NCBI GenBank assembly: GCA_030618925.1
Contig: JAUXCK010000099.1
Span: 1 to 8,602, forward strand
From: Desulfobacteraceae bacterium
GTDB lineage: Bacteria; Desulfobacterota; Desulfobacteria; Desulfobacterales; SURF-7
Direction of reading: 5' to 3'
DNA: 8,602 bases
Shown here: positions 5,755 to 8,602 of the stretch, piece after piece
Layout: every line of letters begins with the position of its first letter
Position numbering within the stretch: the first letter of the stretch is position 1
Translations under genes and position numbers: made by a program
The notes under the pieces: model-generated
Database searches by the model: none
What the model was told of the DNA's origin: nothing
What the model saw: only the letters and a program-made list of their open reading frames with translations

Positions 5755-6948
5755 CTATAATTTGAGCCCAACCCATTTGGGCGTATTGTTCATTTTTTCT
5801 TTATCCGTGCATGAGTTCCTGAGTGCATCCAGCAGATCCTGTGTTTTGATCTCCCTGCCACCCAGCCCCAGGATATAGTTATGGATTTTCGGTCTTCTAT
5901 CAGCGTTATAAAGGGCTGATTTGATATCCCCGAACAATGCACCCTGATTCCCGTAGCTCAGTGCTTTTTCAAATACAATGACCCCTTTGGTCCCGGAAAG
6001 GGCCTCGATAACAGCATGATGCGGAAACGGTCTGTAGAGCCTCAGGCCCAATACACCCACCTTGATGCCTTCTTCGCGGAGGGCGTCGATCACATCTCTC
6101 AACTGGTAAGAAAGAGACCCGAGGCATACGGCGATGAACTCCGCATCGTTGCATTTGTATTTTTCTACATATGGGTTGCCGCCGCGATTAAAGACGGCTT
6201 GAAATTTTTGATCGATCTCTTCCACCACAGTGAGGGTGCTGCGCAGGTCTGAATGCAGATTATGACGGATTTCCATATACCCGGGTGCAGTATTGCCATG
6301 AATATCCGTGCGGGTATCGGGCAGGGTAACTGTATTGAGATTTTTAGGCCGGGCAGGGTCCAGCATGTATTCCGGTGTAAATGGCGGAAGAAACTTGTCA
6401 ACTTGAGCCGGGTCCGGGATGTCAAAAGGCATATAGGTATGGGAAAGGAGATAGCCATCATAACATACCATGACGGGTATGCTGACGAATTCAGCCAGGT
6501 AAAAGGCCTTGATAACCGTATCTATGATTTGCTGGTGATCACAGACATAAAGTTGAATCCATCCGGTGTCTCTCTGGGAAATGGAATCCTGGTGATCGTT
6601 CCACACTGTCCAGGGGGCACCGACGCCACGGTTGACAACACACATGACGATAGGCAGCCTGGCACCGGCTGCCCAATGTATCTGTTCATGCATATAGAGA
6701 AGGCCATTGGCGCTGGTTGCAGTAAAGGTCCTGGAACCGGTGCTCGAGGCGGCAATACAGACAGAAAGGGCACTGTGTTCACTTTCAACAGGAATGTATT
6801 GGGCCTCCATTTCTCCAGAATCCACAAATTCAGACAGTTTTTCTGTTAAAGGTGTCTGGGGGGTTATGGGATAAGCCGCAACCACCTGTGTACGGGCCAG
6901 TTTTACACCCATTGCGGCTGCAACATTACCGGATTCAATGATGTGCAT
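5755..6948 (-). CDS. porA: pyruvate/2-oxoacid:ferredoxin oxidoreductase, alpha subunit
   Basis: The alpha subunit supplies the TPP pyrimidine-binding domain and the transketolase C-terminal-like domain of the oxidoreductase. Its 397 residues match PorA of four-subunit enzymes. It opens with GNVAAAMGVKLA (8-19), then AYPITPQTPL (25-34), a substrate-contacting motif, and VESEHSA (54-60), whose Glu57 likely activates the cofactor by analogy with the conserved glutamate of homodimeric PFOR. FTATSANGLLYMHE and the PWTVWNDHQDS segment are characteristic of PorA. LGLRLYRPFP, FEKALSYG and the closing LGLGGR belong to the C-terminal domain. A strong GAGGAGA ribosome site lies about 10 nt upstream, within the end of porD, and the two genes are 4 nt apart. 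Substrate choice (pyruvate or branched 2-oxoacid) cannot be settled from sequence alone; pyruvate is favoured by overall resemblance. Confidence 0.92.
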   Translation of the reverse strand: MHIIESGNVAAAMGVKLARTQVVAAYPITPQTPLTEKLSEFVDSGEMEAQYIPVESEHSALSVCIAASSTGSRTFTATSANGLLYMHEQIHWAAGARLPIVMCVVNRGVGAPWTVWNDHQDSISQRDTGWIQLYVCDHQQIIDTVIKAFYLAEFVSIPVMVCYDGYLLSHTYMPFDIPDPAQVDKFLPPFTPEYMLDPARPKNLNTVTLPDTRTDIHGNTAPGYMEIRHNLHSDLRSTLTVVEEIDQKFQAVFNRGGNPYVEKYKCNDAEFIAVCLGSLSYQLRDVIDALREEGIKVGVLGLRLYRPFPHHAVIEALSGTKGVIVFEKALSYGNQGALFGDIKSALYNADRRPKIHNYILGLGGREIKTQDLLDALRNSCTDKEKMNNTPKWVGLKL

Positions 6949-6952
6949 ACGG

Positions 6953-7258
6953 CTATTTCTCCTCTTTAATCAGGGTCGTTTCTACGATCATGCTGATGGC
7001 GTCCACCGGGCATTCTTCAGCACATATCTCACAGCCTTTACAATATTCATAATCAATTTCCGGGGGGATGGTTCGAGTGACCACACCGTCCGGGCAGAAA
7101 AGCCAGCAGGCAAAGCAGGCCATTTTATTGGTTTTGGCAGGGATGCATTTTTTAAGATCAATCACAGGACGCACAACCCGCCATGAGCCGGTCTTACCGC
7201 CGTCTCCCGGGCCTGGCTCGCTGTGAGATTTTTTGCTGCCAAAGTCATTTTTACGCAT
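6953..7258 (-). CDS. porD: pyruvate/2-oxoacid:ferredoxin oxidoreductase, delta (2x[4Fe-4S]) subunit
   Basis: This 101-residue ferredoxin-like subunit carries electrons from the catalytic alpha-beta core to external ferredoxin. It has eight cysteines in two cluster sets. The second, CKGCEICAEECP (73-84), is the classic CxxCxxCxxxCP. The first is stretched: Cys38, then nine residues, then CFACWLFCP (48-56). The usual PorD first motif has only two residues between its first two cysteines, so about seven residues are inserted. The N-terminal 35 residues contain GKTGSWRVVRPVID, a lead-in typical of PorD. The ATG follows the porC stop codon directly, with GGAG 8 nt upstream. The gene sits second in the operon, as in Thermotoga- and Pyrococcus-type por clusters. 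Confidence 0.9.
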   Translation of the reverse strand: MRKNDFGSKKSHSEPGPGDGGKTGSWRVVRPVIDLKKCIPAKTNKMACFACWLFCPDGVVTRTIPPEIDYEYCKGCEICAEECPVDAISMIVETTLIKEEK

Positions 7259-7822
7259 TTATCTGTCTCCGATGAGTGTCGAGTTATATGCAAGTCTCGC
7301 TGCTTCAATGTTTTTTCCTGAATTTTTCCCCTTGAACTCTTCCCCGATGGCGGTTGCGAGCACATCCATATCAAGAAGTTCACTGGCTTTTGAAAATGAG
7401 CCGATGATGCCCGTATTGACGATCCCCTTTTTCAGGCCGGCTTCTGTTGCAAGGGATGTGACGTCTGCCACTGCAAGCTTCATCCCATTGAAATTATAAC
7501 TATTTAATGGCTTAGGGGTATTTAATATCATCAGCCCGTCTTGTTTAAGCCCGTTTGTAATATCCGCCTCTTCAAGAAGCAGGTGGTCCAGCACCACCAC
7601 CATATCAGGGGTTGTTATCGGGGAAAGGTCATAGATCTTCGTTTTTGCAATTTTCAGGGAAGTCATCACCGGCGCTCCCCGCCTTTCAGTTCCAAAGGTA
7701 GGGGCCATGACAACCCCTTTATATCCCGAAACAAACGCTGCATTGGCAACGATCTTTGCCGCTGTTATGGCGCCTTGCCCGCCCCGTCCATGCCATCTGA
7801 TCTCTATGATATCTTTTCTCAT
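7259..7822 (-). CDS. porC: pyruvate/2-oxoacid:ferredoxin oxidoreductase, gamma subunit
   Basis: The gamma subunit forms the CoA-binding/structural domain of the oxidoreductase. The 187-residue protein has the expected length and motifs: IRWHGRGGQGAITAAK (8-23) with the GRGGQG turn, FGTERRGAPV (43-52) and NTGIIGSF (136-143). It is the first gene of the four-gene unit. The start at 7822 has GGTGA (7834-7830) 7 nt upstream, and a promoter-like TTGAAG/TATAAA pair lies just ahead, giving a leader of only about 15 nt. Related gamma domains occur in ketoisovalerate, 2-oxoglutarate and indolepyruvate oxidoreductases, but with the alpha, beta and delta genes following at 0-9 nt spacing this is a complete POR/VOR-type set. 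Confidence 0.92.
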   Translation of the reverse strand: MRKDIIEIRWHGRGGQGAITAAKIVANAAFVSGYKGVVMAPTFGTERRGAPVMTSLKIAKTKIYDLSPITTPDMVVVLDHLLLEEADITNGLKQDGLMILNTPKPLNSYNFNGMKLAVADVTSLATEAGLKKGIVNTGIIGSFSKASELLDMDVLATAIGEEFKGKNSGKNIEAARLAYNSTLIGDR

Positions 7823-7843
7823 GCTGTTGTCACCATTCGTTTT

Positions 7844-7872
7844 TTTATAGCAACGGTCCTGTTGTCCTTCAA
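7844..7872 (-). promoter_or_regulatory. sigma70-like promoter of the por operon
   Basis: On the minus strand TTGAAG (7872-7867) and TATAAA (7849-7844) are separated by exactly 17 nt. The -10 matches 5 of 6 consensus positions and the -35 matches 4 of 6. Transcription would begin near 7837, about 15 nt before the porC start, leaving just enough room for the GGTGA ribosome site. Confidence 0.5.
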
Positions 7873-7893
7873 TTTTTTTAAAAAACCAGGATG

Positions 7894-7922
7894 AGAATCG
7901 TGTAAAACAAATGATTTGTCAA
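7894..7922 (-). promoter_or_regulatory. second possible por promoter
   Basis: A perfect -35 box TTGACA (7922-7917, minus strand) is followed after 17 nt by a poor -10, GATTCT (7899-7894, 3 of 6). It overlaps the -35 of the divergent outer-membrane protein promoter by five bases. It could be an upstream alternative start or simply the complement of that box. Confidence 0.25.
7907..7919. promoter_or_regulatory. 13-bp palindrome in the divergent promoter region (candidate operator)
   Basis: ACAAAT-G-ATTTGT is a perfect 6+1+6 inverted repeat. It overlaps the -35 boxes of the plus-strand promoter (TTGTCA) and of the weaker minus-strand promoter (TTGACA). A dimeric regulator bound here could affect both the barrel-protein gene and the por operon. 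No regulator gene is present in the window to assign. Confidence 0.4.
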
Positions 7923-7944
7923 CCTTTTTGAGCTGTGGTAAAAT
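7916..7944 (+). promoter_or_regulatory. sigma70-like promoter of the outer-membrane protein gene
   Basis: TTGTCA (7916-7921) and TAAAAT (7939-7944) are separated by exactly 17 nt, each matching consensus at 5 of 6 positions. This is the best promoter match I found in the window. A start near 7951 gives a 33-nt leader that includes the AGGA ribosome site at 7975-7978. Confidence 0.6.
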
Positions 7945-7983
7945 TTACACGGAACTATCCGGCAGAAGATCAACAGGAACAAC

Positions 7984-8602
7984 ATGAAGGAAAACAGTTT
8001 AAAAAATCAGGGATGGGGGGTCGCGTTAAGTGTTCTTTTGCTTGTGAGCGCTACACCCTCCTTTACCTCGGATCTGGATGAGGACGGGCAGTCCAAATTT
8101 TCCAAAATGATCAACATTGACACCCGAACGGGTTTTCGCAGGGCGAACCTTAACTGGAATATCGCAGCACCGGATGGTCCGCCGAATGTATTGTCTGAAC
8201 TTGAATACACTGACCTTGAGATTCTTGAGGTAAGCTTTAACGTCAAAGCGGTGGTCAATAAAATTTATTCAAGGGCATCCATTAATTTCGGCAAAATTAT
8301 AGAAGGCAGTGCCACGGATTCCGATTATTCGGAGGACAACAGAAATTCTCTTTATTCAAAATCTCAATCAGACATCAATGATGAAGTGCATGATTTGTGC
8401 GTCGGCCTCGGGTATCAGATGGATTTATTCAGCGATAAATTTAAAATCGCCCCTCTGGCCGGTGTGTCCTATCATTCACAAAATATGCGTCACACAAACG
8501 GCGTTCAGATCGTTTCCGCCGGAGGGGTTCCGGCGGAAGGGCAGGCTTTAAACGGCTTAAACAGTACATATGAGGCAGAATGGCGAAGCTGGTTTGTGGG
8601 CG
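7984..8602 (+). CDS. outer-membrane beta-barrel protein, omptin-like/Pom-like (3' end outside window)
   Basis: The frame opens at ATG 7984, 5 nt after AGGA (7975-7978), and runs off the right edge; 206 residues are visible. The first 29 residues form a Sec signal peptide: a polar start with Lys2 and Lys7, a hydrophobic core WGVALSVLLLVSA (11-23), and likely cleavage near the FTS at 27-29. The mature part alternates polar and apolar residues like a beta-barrel. Its order of motifs recalls omptins: LSELEY (70-75, like SQLDW), TDSDYSEDNR (111-120, like the VDQDW strand with two active-site Asp), then GLGYQM (141-146) and IAPLAGVSYH (155-164, like LGLMAGYQ). It also resembles what I remember of the Protochlamydia outer membrane protein (Pom) family found in deltaproteobacteria. 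Asp112 and Asp114 match the omptin nucleophile-side pair; the His/Asp half would lie beyond the window. Protease activity is unproven. It is transcribed divergently from the por operon. Confidence 0.6.
   Translation, partial: MKENSLKNQGWGVALSVLLLVSATPSFTSDLDEDGQSKFSKMINIDTRTGFRRANLNWNIAAPDGPPNVLSELEYTDLEILEVSFNVKAVVNKIYSRASINFGKIIEGSATDSDYSEDNRNSLYSKSQSDINDEVHDLCVGLGYQMDLFSDKFKIAPLAGVSYHSQNMRHTNGVQIVSAGGVPAEGQALNGLNSTYEAEWRSWFVG
8514..8538. repeat. perfect 10-bp hairpin inside the barrel-protein gene
   Basis: TTCCGCCGGA (8514-8523) and TCCGGCGGAA (8529-8538) are exact inverted copies around the 5-nt loop GGGGT. The mRNA would form a very stable GC-rich stem. It encodes the Gly/Ala/Pro-rich stretch SAGGVPAEG, probably an extracellular loop of the barrel. 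It is in frame and does not interrupt the gene. Confidence 0.6.

Noticed and set aside
6253..6849. 198-codon open frame on the plus strand inside porA
   Set aside because: It is antisense to a strongly conserved, motif-rich gene, and its translation has no recognisable domain or convincing ribosome site.
8007..8258. 83-codon minus-strand open frame at the start of the barrel-protein gene
   Set aside because: The plus-strand frame has a strong promoter, ribosome site, signal peptide and beta-barrel pattern; the minus frame has none of these.

Overview
The window looks like chromosomal DNA from an anaerobic Gram-negative bacterium, most likely a sulfate-reducing Desulfobacterota relative. Three things point this way: a four-subunit, ferredoxin-type 2-oxoacid oxidoreductase; an outer-membrane beta-barrel protein with a signal peptide; and moderate GC with mixed codon use. 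The taxonomic call is inference from gene content only. I found no mobile element, CRISPR array, tRNA or rRNA.

Left part (1-2541, + strand): an intact histidinol-phosphate aminotransferase (hisC) may be translationally coupled to the end of an unseen upstream gene. It is followed by a cytoplasmic family-1 glycoside hydrolase (beta-glucosidase type). Middle (2533-4769): a membrane-bound ICMT/PEMT-type methyltransferase lies on the minus strand. Its 3' end overlaps the hydrolase gene by 9 bp, and its TTG start faces, across a short divergent spacer, a divergent MurA-type enolpyruvyl transferase on the plus strand. All MurA catalytic residues are present, but the protein has an extra loop of about 16 residues compared with E. 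coli MurA.

Right part (4852-7822, - strand): a tightly packed four-gene operon, transcribed in the order gamma, delta, alpha, beta (porC-porD-porA-porB), encodes a complete heterotetrameric pyruvate (or related 2-oxoacid):ferredoxin oxidoreductase. The genes are 0-9 nt apart, each with its own Shine-Dalgarno sequence. The complex would decarboxylate pyruvate to acetyl-CoA, or run in reverse, with electrons passing through three [4Fe-4S] clusters to ferredoxin. The operon diverges from an outer-membrane protein gene that runs off the right edge (7984-8602). The 161-bp spacer holds good sigma70-like promoters in both directions and a perfect 13-bp palindrome touching the -35 boxes.

The least ordinary items are the truncated omptin-like/Pom-like barrel protein with a conserved Asp-x-Asp pair, a perfect 10-bp hairpin inside its coding sequence, the variant MurA, and the stretched first iron-sulfur motif in PorD. 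I see no evidence of a wholly new multi-gene system.
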